Notes under the pieces: generated by a model | The model's input: the letters and a program-made list of their open reading frames with translations, nothing else | Database searches by the model: none | What the model was told of the DNA's origin: nothing | Shown: positions 7,971-15,531 of the stretch, one piece after another | Numbering within the stretch: position 1 is the stretch's first letter | How the letters are laid out: each line of letters opens with the position of its first letter | Made by a program: the position numbers and the translations under genes | Source of the DNA: 66-474 sp035688305 | GTDB lineage: Bacteria > Pseudomonadota > Gammaproteobacteria > Xanthomonadales > Rhodanobacteraceae | Direction: 5' to 3' | DNA length: 38,265 nucleotides | Assembly (NCBI GenBank): GCA_035688305.1 | Contig: DASSNC010000141.1 | Location: 1 to 38,265 of the forward strand

Positions 7971-8066
7971 GCGTTGCAGCGTCGTCAGAAGGTGACGTTC
8001 CCGGTTGACCGCCAAAAAGTCGTCGCCGTAGCTGGGTTCGCACTTCACGCTACCAGCAGGTCGACC

Positions 8067-8104
8067 TTGATTCGGTGCGAATTAGTTTTATAATTACAAA
8101 ACTA
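8067..8104 (+). promoter_or_regulatory. ars promoter with ArsR-type operator dyad
   Basis: TTGATT (8067-8072) and TATAAT (8089-8094) are 16 bases apart. An inverted repeat TAGTTTT-N8-AAAACTA (8083-8104) covers the -10 and reaches the arsR start codon, as expected for autorepression by ArsR. Transcription from this -10 would begin at about 8100-8102, only a few bases before the ATG at 8104. Confidence 0.8.
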
Positions 8105-8463
8105 TGAAAGAGCGTGAAGCCGTACGAGCACTGAATGCTTTGGCCCAGGACAGCCGACTCGCAGCTTACCGGCTGCTGGTGCAGGCCGGTGATGCCGGTC
8201 TGGCTGTGGGCGAGATCGGCGACCGGCTGAAGGTGCCCGCTCCCACCTTGACGGCGCACCTCAACGTGCTGCGCCACGCCGGGCTGGTGCGCGATCAGCG
8301 CGAAGGCCGCGTGATCCGCTGCCGCGCCGACTACGCCCGGATGAACGCGCTGCTGGCTTTCCTCACCGAGAACTGTTGTGCGGGCGATGCCCGCGCGTGC
8401 GCACCGGTTGCGGCCTGTGCACCTTCCACCCGCAAGAGGCCAACAAGGAGTATCCAGCGATGA
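8104..8463 (+). CDS. arsR: ArsR-family arsenic-responsive repressor
   Basis: This 119-residue winged-helix repressor controls the ars operon. The helix-turn-helix spans about residues 32-60 (VGEIGDRLKVPAPTLTAHLNVLRHAGL). The As(III) site is probably C-terminal: ENCCAG gives C91 and C92, with C99 and C105 beyond. This resembles the Acidithiobacillus ferrooxidans type rather than the classical CVC type of plasmid R773. The start codon sits at the edge of the operator with no ribosome-binding site before it, so the mRNA may be leaderless or nearly so. The stop overlaps the start of arsI (ATGA). Confidence 0.92.
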   Translation: MKEREAVRALNALAQDSRLAAYRLLVQAGDAGLAVGEIGDRLKVPAPTLTAHLNVLRHAGLVRDQREGRVIRCRADYARMNALLAFLTENCCAGDARACAPVAACAPSTRKRPTRSIQR

Positions 8464-8930
8464 AGCGTTTCCATGTACACGTCCGTGTCACCGATCTCGA
8501 CACCAGCATCAGTTTTTACTCGACCCTGTTTGGCAGCGCGCCCACGGTGCGCAAACCGGATTACGCGAAATGGATGCTGGACGACCCGCGCGTCAATTTC
8601 GCGATTTCCCAACGTGGCGGCACGGCAGGCGTAGACCACCTTGGTCTGCAGGCCGATGAACCCAAAGAACTCGACGAAATCGGCAAGCGCCTGAGCGCGG
8701 CAGACGCGGTGGTGCTGGCCGAGAAGGGGACGACCTGCTGCTATGCACACTCCGACAAGTATTGGGCCGAAGATCCCCAAGGTGTGCGTTGGGAAACGTT
8801 CCACACGCATGGCGAGGCGACCACATATTCGGCGCCGGCGCACGCGCAGCCTGACGCCGCCTGTTGCGGTGCTGCAGCGGTGGTTGAGGCGAAACAAGGT
8901 GCTTGTTGCGGCGGCGGGACGTGCGGATGA
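8460..8930 (+). CDS. arsI: ArsI/CadI-family dioxygenase (C-As lyase type)
   Basis: This 156-residue protein of the vicinal-oxygen-chelate fold is of the ArsI type, which cleaves the C-As bond of trivalent organoarsenicals such as MAs(III). Candidate Fe(II) ligands are H5 (KRFHVHV), H60 (GVDHLG) and E112 (WETFH), in the ArsI positions. The substrate thiol pair is C93-C94 in TTCCYAHSDKYW. The tail after about residue 125 is rich in Cys (ACCGAA, GACCGGGTC), perhaps for holding metalloid. Start ATG 8460 overlaps the arsR stop, and the stop overlaps the arsC start, both as ATGA. Family members are also annotated as cadmium-induced CadI; the ars context favours ArsI. Confidence 0.9.
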   Translation: MKRFHVHVRVTDLDTSISFYSTLFGSAPTVRKPDYAKWMLDDPRVNFAISQRGGTAGVDHLGLQADEPKELDEIGKRLSAADAVVLAEKGTTCCYAHSDKYWAEDPQGVRWETFHTHGEATTYSAPAHAQPDAACCGAAAVVEAKQGACCGGGTCG

Positions 8931-9334
8931 GCGCCGTGCTACGCGTATTGTTCGTCTGCATCGAGAACGCCTGCCGCAGCCAGATGGCAGCAGGCTTCGC
9001 GCGCATGTACGGCGCGGGTCATATTGAAGCGTTCTCCGCAGGTTCCCGACCGGCTGCGTCCATCAATCCACGTGCGGTCGCGTTCATGGCCGAACGTGGC
9101 TGCAATATTTCCGCGCAGGTGCCGCAGGCATTGGACGCGTTCACCGGGCAGGACTTCGATACGGTGGTGACAATGGGTTGCGGCGATGCCTGTCCATGGG
9201 TGCCGGCACGCCATCGAGTGGATTGGTCGTTGCCCGACCCGAAATCCCTCCCGGACGACGAATTCCGTAGCGTGCGCGATGACATTGAACGGCGTGTGCG
9301 GCAGTTGCTGGCCCAGTGGGGCGTACCCGCATGA
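8927..9334 (+). CDS. arsC: Arsenate reductase, LMW-phosphatase (thioredoxin-linked) type
   Basis: This 135-residue enzyme reduces arsenate to arsenite. The active-site loop CIENACRS (C11 to R17) is the C-X5-R signature of low-molecular-weight tyrosine phosphatases with the N characteristic of ArsC. Redox-relay cysteines lie in MGCGDACP (C85 and C89), as in Staphylococcus aureus pI258 ArsC. The DPK of the general-acid loop is at about residues 104-106. The ATG at 8927 overlaps the arsI stop. Its product, arsenite, is the substrate of ArsB encoded 116 bases downstream. Confidence 0.93.
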   Translation: MSAVLRVLFVCIENACRSQMAAGFARMYGAGHIEAFSAGSRPAASINPRAVAFMAERGCNISAQVPQALDAFTGQDFDTVVTMGCGDACPWVPARHRVDWSLPDPKSLPDDEFRSVRDDIERRVRQLLAQWGVPA

Positions 9335-9391
9335 ACGCCGTCGTCGGTGTAGGGGTGTCCATTCACCGGTCAGGCTGCGGATATGGCATGA

Positions 9392-9407
9392 GGGCGGCTT
9401 CCCGCCC
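9392..9407 (+). other. Stem-loop between arsC and arsB
   Basis: GGGCGG (9392-9397), CTTC loop and CCGCCC (9402-9407) form a short GC-rich hairpin in the 116-base arsC-arsB gap. No U-tract follows, so it is more likely an attenuating or processing structure than a terminator. The rest of the gap shows only the arsB ribosome-binding site (AAGGGA). Confidence 0.4.
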
Positions 9408-9450
9408 GCATTGCAACCGCTTGCCGCTGCGCTGAACAAGGGATCATCGT

Positions 9451-10770
9451 ATGTGGCTGGCACTGGCCATTTTCGTGGTCACTTTGACCTTGGTTATCTG
9501 GCAGCCCAAGGGGCTCGGCATCGGCTGGAGTGCGCTCGGTGGCGCTGTGGTCGCGCTGCTACTGGGTGTCGTGAGTTGGGCCGATGTCGGCGTGGTGTGG
9601 CACATCGTGTGGGATGCCACGTTCACCTTCGTCGCCCTCATCGTCATTTCCCTCATCCTGGATGAAGCCGGATTCTTCGCCTGGGCCGCATTGCACGTCG
9701 CACGTTGGGGCAACGGTCGCGGGCGCGTACTGTTCCCGCTGATTGTGGTCTTGGGTGCGGTGATTGCTGCGCTCTTTGCCAACGACGGCGCGGCGTTGCT
9801 GCTGACGCCGATCGTGATCGCCATCCTGGTGCGGCTCGACTTCACTGCCGGCGCGACATTTGCCTTCATCATCGCGACCGGTTTCGTGGCCGATACCACC
9901 AGCCTGCCGCTCATCACGTCCAACCTCGTCAACATCGTCACCGCGAATTATTTCCAGGTTGGCTTCGGCCAGTACGCGGCCGTGATGGTGCCGGTCGACA
10001 TAGTCTCGCTGGCGGCCGTTCTCGTGGTGCTCTGGGTGGCGTTCCGGCACCGCATCCCAAAGTCCTACTCCATTGCAAAACTGGAGCCACCCCGATCCGC
10101 CATCAAGGATTTGTTGGTCTTTCGCGCGGCCTTCCCGCTGCTCGCGGTGCTGCTCGTTGCGTATTTCGTCACTGCGCCGTTCGGCGTTCCGGTGTCCTTC
10201 GTCACGGGCGCCGCGGCCGTATTGTTGATGATGATTGCCGGGCGTGGATGGAAGCGAGGTCGCGGCGCTGTGGTCTCGATGCCATCGGTGCTGCGGCACG
10301 CGCCCTGGCAGATCGTGCTGTTCTCACTCGGCATGTATGTGGTCGTCTACGGGTTGGGCAACGCCGGCCTGACCGCACTGGGAGCTGGCGCGCTGCAGTG
10401 GTTGGCCGAGCGAGGTAATTTTGTTGCCACGATCGGCACGGGTTTTCTCTCTGCCGCAGTCGCCTCGGTGATGAACAACATGCCGTCTACCCTTGTCGGG
10501 GCACTGGCCATCGACCACGCGCAGGTACCTGCGGTGACCCGCGCGTTGATGATCCACGCCAGCGTGATTGGCAACGACCTCGGTCCGAAGTTCACCCCGA
10601 TCGGCAGCCTGGCCACATTGCTGTGGTTGCACGTCTTGGCCCGCAGGGGCTACAAGATCGGCTGGGGGCAGTACATGAAAATCGGTCTCTTGATCACCCC
10701 GCCGGTGTTACTGGCGGCGCTCGTCGCACTGTTTTTTTGGTTGCCACTCGTTCCCACTTCTGGCGTTTAG
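9451..10770 (+). CDS. arsB: ArsB arsenite efflux permease
   Basis: This 439-residue polytopic inner-membrane protein, about 12 hydrophobic segments, exports As(III)/Sb(III). The start MWLALAIFVVTLTLVIWQP, the FANDGAALLLTPI segment, and the NNMPSTLVGALAID region are typical of ArsB of the ion-transporter superfamily. An AAGGGA ribosome-binding site precedes ATG 9451. It is the last gene of arsR-arsI-arsC-arsB. Its stop codon TAG overlaps by four bases the TAA stop of the convergent tnpS. Confidence 0.94.
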   Translation: MWLALAIFVVTLTLVIWQPKGLGIGWSALGGAVVALLLGVVSWADVGVVWHIVWDATFTFVALIVISLILDEAGFFAWAALHVARWGNGRGRVLFPLIVVLGAVIAALFANDGAALLLTPIVIAILVRLDFTAGATFAFIIATGFVADTTSLPLITSNLVNIVTANYFQVGFGQYAAVMVPVDIVSLAAVLVVLWVAFRHRIPKSYSIAKLEPPRSAIKDLLVFRAAFPLLAVLLVAYFVTAPFGVPVSFVTGAAAVLLMMIAGRGWKRGRGAVVSMPSVLRHAPWQIVLFSLGMYVVVYGLGNAGLTALGAGALQWLAERGNFVATIGTGFLSAAVASVMNNMPSTLVGALAIDHAQVPAVTRALMIHASVIGNDLGPKFTPIGSLATLLWLHVLARRGYKIGWGQYMKIGLLITPPVLLAALVALFFWLPLVPTSGV

Positions 10771-11957
10771 CGCTGTGACGCCTCACTGAAGGCATGCGTT
10801 GTGCTTTCGTGCCGCGCGTCTTCTTCCGCGTGCAGGTAAATCGAGGTGGTAGCGATCGAGCTGTGCCGTAGGTTGTGTTGGATATGATGCAGCGGGTTGC
10901 CGGCCTCGGCCTGGTGCGTCGCCGCGGTATGTCGTAGCCAATGAGTCGAGGCCCGCCGCAACCGTGCAGCACGCGTCGAATCCGTCGGCGCCAAGACATC
11001 CGCCACACGCCCCAAGGTGTCCTTGACCACTAGATAAACCCCTGTCGCGGTCAGCGGGGTGGTGCGGCCGGCGATGCCGAGGATCAACGGTCGCACGCTG
11101 TCGCTGGTCGGTGCAGCCGGCAACCCGTGAAACGCTCGGTACCGTGCAAACTCCGCCATCAGGGCATCACTGACCGGCACGTCACCTTCCACGCCACCTT
11201 TACCGGTCACATGTAGCCACCACCGGCCGCGTCGATGCAAGAAATCGCGTTCGCAAGCCTGTGCCGCTTCCGAGGCGCGCAAGGCGGTTTCGTAGAGAAA
11301 GCGCAGCACCCACCGCGCACGTTCGTAGCGCTGCTGCTCACGCGAATGAGTTCGCGGCCACTGCTCCACCAAGGCAAGCACGTCTTGCCACAGCGCGCGA
11401 TCCAAGTAGCGCTCAATGACCCGGTGGGCGCCACGAGCACCACGTCGACGGGGATGTAGCGCGAACGGCGTGCCTGCGAGATAGCCGGCACGCACAAGGT
11501 AGTTGAACAGACCGGCCAAGATACCCAATGCTTGTCGCCGGCTGCGTTCTGACAACGGCCCCGCGAAGAGTCGCCGATGCTCACCATGCCGAGCCGCGGC
11601 TTCGTCACACCACATCGGTAGTGGCGCAGCTAAGAAGGCCTCGTAAGCCAAGACATCCTCGCGCGTCAGACTGGAGACCGCTTTGCCGCGGACCTGGGTC
11701 GCCCAGAGCAGGAGCCGTTCGGCTTCCTTACGGTAGCTGCGGAAGGTGTTCGGCGAGTCGCGGTATTCGGCCAGCCACAAGCCGATGGCGGCAACATCGT
11801 CGTCCGCCGCGATTTGCCGGGTGACGCCGGCGACCGCGCGATTGGTACCCGACGTCCCCGACAATGCTGCGGGAAGGGTCGTGGGCACAACGGCCGTCAG
11901 GGCTTGGGCGTCCACGAGCTCTCCGATGTTGCAGCGGCGCGGAGCCTTAGCGTACAC
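10767..11957 (-). CDS. tnpS: Tyrosine recombinase, TnpS-type cointegrate resolvase
   Basis: This 396-residue site-specific recombinase has an N-terminal SAM-like core-binding domain (about 48-160) and a catalytic domain with R227 (ALRASEA), K253 (TGKGG), H339 and R342 (HWLRHTA), H365 (LRHSS) and Y374 (TSIYLH). All residues of the active site are present. Its divergent partner tnpT and the AT-rich gap between them identify it as the TnpS resolvase of a Tn4651-type transposon rather than a phage integrase. The start shown is GTG 11957 with a weak ribosome-binding site; the first about 45 residues are low-complexity and the true start may be internal. It should resolve cointegrates at the intergenic site. 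Confidence 0.85.
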   Translation of the reverse strand: MYAKAPRRCNIGELVDAQALTAVVPTTLPAALSGTSGTNRAVAGVTRQIAADDDVAAIGLWLAEYRDSPNTFRSYRKEAERLLLWATQVRGKAVSSLTREDVLAYEAFLAAPLPMWCDEAAARHGEHRRLFAGPLSERSRRQALGILAGLFNYLVRAGYLAGTPFALHPRRRGARGAHRVIERYLDRALWQDVLALVEQWPRTHSREQQRYERARWVLRFLYETALRASEAAQACERDFLHRRGRWWLHVTGKGGVEGDVPVSDALMAEFARYRAFHGLPAAPTSDSVRPLILGIAGRTTPLTATGVYLVVKDTLGRVADVLAPTDSTRAARLRRASTHWLRHTAATHQAEAGNPLHHIQHNLRHSSIATTSIYLHAEEDARHESTTHAFSEASQR

Positions 11958-11988
11958 CAGAAATACTTTTGATTATGGGAGTTATCGT

Positions 11989-12035
11989 AAATTACTGACG
12001 TAAATGATGATACATATAATGTAATACAGTGATAT
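11989..12035. other. Candidate res (rst) core site between tnpS and tnpT
   Basis: Arms at 11989-12007 and 12017-12035 form an imperfect inverted repeat (13 of 19 positions match in opposite orientation, around ACTG/CAGT) with a 9-base centre. The gap is far more AT-rich than the flanking genes. In Tn4651 the recombination site lies between tnpS and tnpT, so this is the expected place. The exact crossover core is inferred. Confidence 0.45.
11992..12020 (+). promoter_or_regulatory. Probable tnpT promoter
   Basis: TTACTG (11992-11997) and a perfect TATAAT (12015-12020) are spaced by 17 bases and point to tnpT. The promoter lies within the candidate res site, so binding of TnpS or TnpT there could repress it. 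Confidence 0.6.
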
Positions 12036-12086
12036 ATTGGAGTCGTAATCGTCGAAATCGATCTTCTCAGCGACTGGAACGTGCCT

Positions 12087-13076
12087 ATGAGCCGCGTCAG
12101 CGATACCCGACAGCGGACCCGCGAAGCCGCCGCCGCCTTGGTGAGCGAGGGCAAGCGGCCGCATGAACTCACTGTTGACCTGATCTACGCTGCTATCAAG
12201 CAAGGCAGCCGAACCACCATCAACGACGAGCTGAAGTTGTGGAAGGACGAACGGATCAAGGCCGATGCGCTCGGCGCCGATCTACCGCCGGTGATCGCCG
12301 ACGCGATGCGTTCGCTGTGGGTGGCTGCGGTGGAACAAGGTGAGCAGGTCTTCGGCGAGCAACGACGAACGCTGGAATCCGATTTGGCGACGCTACAACA
12401 CACACACGACGACGTCGTCGTTGAACGAGATGCGGCGCTGTCCGCCGTCCAGCAACTGCAGCAGGAGATCGAGCGGCTCCGGGAGCAAAGCACCCAAGTG
12501 CAACTGCAACTCAGCCAAGAAACCGAGGCCAAGCGTGATGCACTGGGTCAGATCCAAGCCCTGCAACGCGAAATGGCCACGGTTCGTGCCGACATGACTC
12601 AACAGTTGGAGGAGGCGCGAGACGTTCAGCAGCGGCTGACTTCGGAGTTCCAGTCCACGATCACGGCACGGGATGCAGCCTTTCAAGCCGAGCGAGATAA
12701 GGCGAACGAACGCGTGGAAGTGGCCCAAACTCGCATGCTGCAAGAAACCGATGCCGCACGCGAAGGGCTAAGGCAGGCCGAACAGCAGCTTGCCAAAGCC
12801 CGGAAACGCAATGAAGAGCAGCAGGCGGACGTCACGGAACTTCGCCTGGAAGTTGCCCGCCATCAACGTGAACTAGCCGAAAGCGTGGCCCGCATGAAAG
12901 CTTTGGTCGAAGTCAAAGGTGAACGCGATAAATTGACGCTTGAGGTCGCCGCGTTGCAGGGACAGTTGGCAGGACTGATCACGGCCGTCCAGTCGGCCGA
13001 AGCAAGGGCAGTAGCTGCTGAGTCTCGGCTGGCTGCAGCGCAAACGCCCGCTCGGAAACGGCGACGGGCCGGGTGA
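12087..13076 (+). CDS. tnpT: TnpT-type coiled-coil DNA-binding protein (KfrA_N-like)
   Basis: This 329-residue protein is the partner of TnpS in cointegrate resolution. Residues about 1-90 resemble the KfrA N-terminal DNA-binding domain (RQRTREAAAALVSEGKRP, then a TINDELKLWKDER segment). Residues about 95-310 are an almost uninterrupted coiled coil rich in Glu, Gln, Ala and Arg, and the tail is basic (PARKRRR). The length is close to Tn4651 TnpT. I chose ATG 12087, which has GGAA 8 bases upstream, over GTG 12081, which lies only 2 bases from it. It is divergent from tnpS across the res region. The alternative is a plasmid-type KfrA, less likely here. Confidence 0.85.
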   Translation: MSRVSDTRQRTREAAAALVSEGKRPHELTVDLIYAAIKQGSRTTINDELKLWKDERIKADALGADLPPVIADAMRSLWVAAVEQGEQVFGEQRRTLESDLATLQHTHDDVVVERDAALSAVQQLQQEIERLREQSTQVQLQLSQETEAKRDALGQIQALQREMATVRADMTQQLEEARDVQQRLTSEFQSTITARDAAFQAERDKANERVEVAQTRMLQETDAAREGLRQAEQQLAKARKRNEEQQADVTELRLEVARHQRELAESVARMKALVEVKGERDKLTLEVAALQGQLAGLITAVQSAEARAVAAESRLAAAQTPARKRRRAG

Positions 13077-13158
13077 GGCATGACCCAGAGTCACCACTGA
13101 GGGCCAAGCCGAACCATTTTTATCCGCCAAGCCTTTGACGAGATTGATAAATTTAACT

Positions 13159-13196
13159 TCTATAGGGCATTTTTACACGTATCTCGGCTGCACCCC
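13159..13196. mobile_element. Right terminus of the transposon (GGGG... end)
   Basis: Read inward on the minus strand the end begins GGGGTGCAGCCGAGATACGT and continues into AT-rich sequence. The GGGG start is the usual Tn3-family terminus. The reading frame of the glycosidase gene changes from conserved protein sequence to an unrelated 11-residue tail exactly here. The matching inverted repeat is not in this window. Confidence 0.65.
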
Positions 13197-14464
13197 AACT
13201 GGATCGCGGCTGCGAAGTCGCTGTCGAACTCGCTGCCGGGATACACGCTGTCGACGTTGCCAGTGCCGTCGAACTTGAACTGGTTGATGCAGTCGTCATT
13301 GAGCAGCGTGATCACCACATGGTGGAAGCGTTGCCAATATTTCGGCGCGGACAGCGCCAGCCCATCGTCGACGATGCCGTAACCGGCCTTGCGTCCGTTC
13401 GCCACGCGCTCCTGCCGCGGCTTGCCGTAGCCGCCCCAGGGCGACAGCCACACGCCGGGCGCGGCGCCGTACTTCTCCGCCGCCTTGCACAGCGGCTTGA
13501 AGCCGTGCGGAAATGCCTTCGAGAACTGCCAGCTTCCGCTGTAGTCGTCCCAGCCGTCATCGAACAGGAACGAATCCATCTTCACGTGGCGCTTCTCGAC
13601 CAGTTCCCGGCCGAAGGTGTTGATGCGGTCCAGCGCTTCGGCTTCGGTGTACGGCGTGAAGAAGCCGATGTCGTACCACGAGTTGTGGTGCAGGAACGGC
13701 CGGTACGGGTGGGCGCGCTCACGCTCGATGTAGGTAGCGAAATCGCGGCGCATCTGCCCCGCATGCGCCACGCCCATCACCGACGAATACGTGACCGATT
13801 GGCCCTTCTTCAGCGGCAGCGTCCGCTCGATCCACAGCTCCACCTTGCCGCGCCAGGCATCGGCCTTGGACATCGGATGCTCGAAGCCCAACCAGTCGTC
13901 ATGCGAGACCACTGGCGAGCCATCGACGCTGCCTTCGACGAAGGCGTCCGGCGCGTCGGCGCCAAGCAGCGAGACCTTCGTGATCGCCGCGTCTTCGTCC
14001 AGCGCGGTGATGGTGACGATCTCGCGCAGGTAATCCGAACCCTCGCGCTGGACCAGCTTCCAGTCGACGGCGACGTGCGCCTTCGGCCCCAGAAAGCGGC
14101 CGTCAATGGATCTGCCGGGCAGCCGCCTGGCCAGCTGCGCGGCCTTGGGATCCGCAGGCAGCGATTCCTCGCGCAACACGCCTTGCAGGCGAAAGTCCCG
14201 TGTTGCCAGCGTGCTGCCATCCGCAAATGCCAAGGCAAACGGTTCGGTGATTTCGATGGTCGCGTGGTGCCACCCGTCGGTCACGATCAGCCGCGACAGC
14301 GTGCCCTGCTCCAGCATCCAGGTCGCCGAGACGGCGTCATTGCCGAACGCGGTGGGTGTTGTGGGCGCCGCCGCCGCACCCGCTGCCACCCAGAGGCAAG
14401 CGAAAACGGCCAGCGCGAAGCGACCGAGGCGCCGCCCGTTGAGGTTCCAGCGATTTCCAGGCAT
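13160..14464 (-). pseudogene. Secreted GH36-like glycosidase, 3' end removed by transposon
   Basis: The surviving 434 residues include a signal peptide (ALAVFACLWVAAGAAAA), a beta-rich N-terminal region and part of a TIM barrel with FLFDDGWDD, GVWLSPWGGYG and FKFDGTGN. The last motif resembles the region holding the nucleophile Asp of GH27/GH36 alpha-galactosidase-like enzymes. The acid/base region expected further on is missing. After ...FAAAIQ-L the frame runs into transposon sequence and stops within 11 codons (GCSRDTCKNAL). The gene is therefore interrupted and probably inactive. Substrate is unknown. ATG 14464 was chosen over GTG 14488 because it leads directly to the signal peptide. Confidence 0.75.
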
Positions 14465-14545
14465 CCGCGGTTCCGGCGGCGCGGACACATCCGCACCGGG
14501 GATTGTGCCGAGTTTTGCCCCGGTGCGTCGAGCCCGCGGCGGCTT

Positions 14546-15328
14546 TCAGCGCCTCGCCGGGCGCAGCTCGTGCTCTTGTGCGGTCTTCTGCCGCGGCCGC
14601 GGCCACGGGCAGATCATCGGCACGCGCTCACGGTAATCGCGGTAGGCCTCGCCGTGCAGCGCGACCAGATCGCGTTCCTCAAGGAACTTCACCGCGATCA
14701 GGATGTAGCCGGTGGTCGCGATCGCGAACAGCAGGTGCCCGGCGGTCATGCGCGGAATCGCCCAGAAGGCAATGATGAATCCCAGCATCAGTGGGTGCCG
14801 CACCATCGAGTAGTAGAAACGCTCGACGAACTCGAGCGGCGGCGGCTTCTGCCTGCGCGCGGCGTACCAGACCTGGCGCAAGCCGAACAGGTCGAAGTGG
14901 TTGATGACGAAGGTGCCGGTCAATACGATCAGCCAGCCCAGCGCGGACGCCGCATACAACGCCCACCAAGCCCAGCCATGGCCCACGTCCCAAATCAGGC
15001 CGGGCAGCGGACGCCATTGCCAATACAGCAGGATCAGCGCCAAGCTCGATGCCAGCACGAAGGAGCTGCGTTCGATCGAGGGACTCATCCACCGCGTCAG
15101 CCATCGCTTGAACGAGCGCCGCGCCATGCCGCTGTGCTGGATCGCGAAGATGCCGAGCAGGATTGCGTCGATGACCACCGCCTCCGCCACGCTGGCCGCG
15201 GCGAAACCGCGATTCACCGTATGCGGCACGAACGAGGCGTCCCCTACGAACGCGATCGCATACAGGAAGGCCAGGAAAAACACCAGGTAACACACGATCC
15301 CGTACAGCAACACCAGAGCGCCACGCAT
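14546..15328 (-). CDS. mddA: Methanethiol S-methyltransferase (MddA-like)
   Basis: This 260-residue integral membrane protein of the NnrU/isoprenylcysteine methyltransferase superfamily has about six hydrophobic segments. The C-terminal catalytic half shows YSMVRHPLMLGFIIAFW and FLEERDLVALHGEAYRDYRERVP, the RHP and EERDL-type motifs that bind S-adenosylmethionine. MddA methylates methanethiol to dimethyl sulfide, a route linked to sulfur-compound detoxification. ATG 15328 is preferred over longer forms because GGGAGGT precedes it at ideal distance and the added N-terminus would be non-hydrophobic low-complexity sequence. An AraC-type gene diverges from it. MddA identity is by overall resemblance; another methyltransferase of the same superfamily is possible. 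Confidence 0.72.
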   Translation of the reverse strand: MRGALVLLYGIVCYLVFFLAFLYAIAFVGDASFVPHTVNRGFAAASVAEAVVIDAILLGIFAIQHSGMARRSFKRWLTRWMSPSIERSSFVLASSLALILLYWQWRPLPGLIWDVGHGWAWWALYAASALGWLIVLTGTFVINHFDLFGLRQVWYAARRQKPPPLEFVERFYYSMVRHPLMLGFIIAFWAIPRMTAGHLLFAIATTGYILIAVKFLEERDLVALHGEAYRDYRERVPMICPWPRPRQKTAQEHELRPARR

Positions 15329-15531
15329 GATCGACCTCCCGTCACGCCCGCCGGGTTCGGCAGGCACCTGAATATCGGCAAGCACCGAATCCGCGTGGAT
15401 TGCGACAGGCGTGCGTTCGGCAACGCTTCCCGCTGCACGCGAAAGCGGTCGCAGTCTCGCCCCGGGCGTGCCATCGGGCAATGACTTATAATCCCACGCA
15501 GATGCTCGAAACGCCGGGAGGCGGAGTACGC

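Larger units (their letters stand above)
1..13196. mobile_element. Metal-resistance island, right part of a putative Tn3-family (Tn4651-type) transposon
   Basis: The stretch carries cus, mer and ars modules beside tnpS/tnpT, a resolution pair typical of Tn4651-type Tn3-family transposons. Its right edge is a GGGG-starting terminus (minus-strand reading) at 13196 that breaks a glycosidase gene. The left end and any tnpA are not in the window, so the extent to position 1 is an inference. The cus genes could instead belong to older flanking DNA or a neighbouring element. Confidence 0.6.

Noticed and set aside
7971..8066. Possible small gene or RNA between merR and the ars promoter
   Set aside because: No start with a ribosome-binding site and no convincing stem pattern was seen; treated as spacer.
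10767..11957. Reading the tyrosine recombinase as a phage or integron integrase
   Set aside because: The divergent tnpT-like coiled-coil gene and the nearby GGGG-type terminus fit a Tn4651-type resolvase better; no attC, phage gene or tRNA attachment site is present.
13319..15484. A 721-codon open frame on the plus strand
   Set aside because: Low-complexity Arg/His/Gln-rich translation lying opposite the glycosidase and mddA; no conserved motif.
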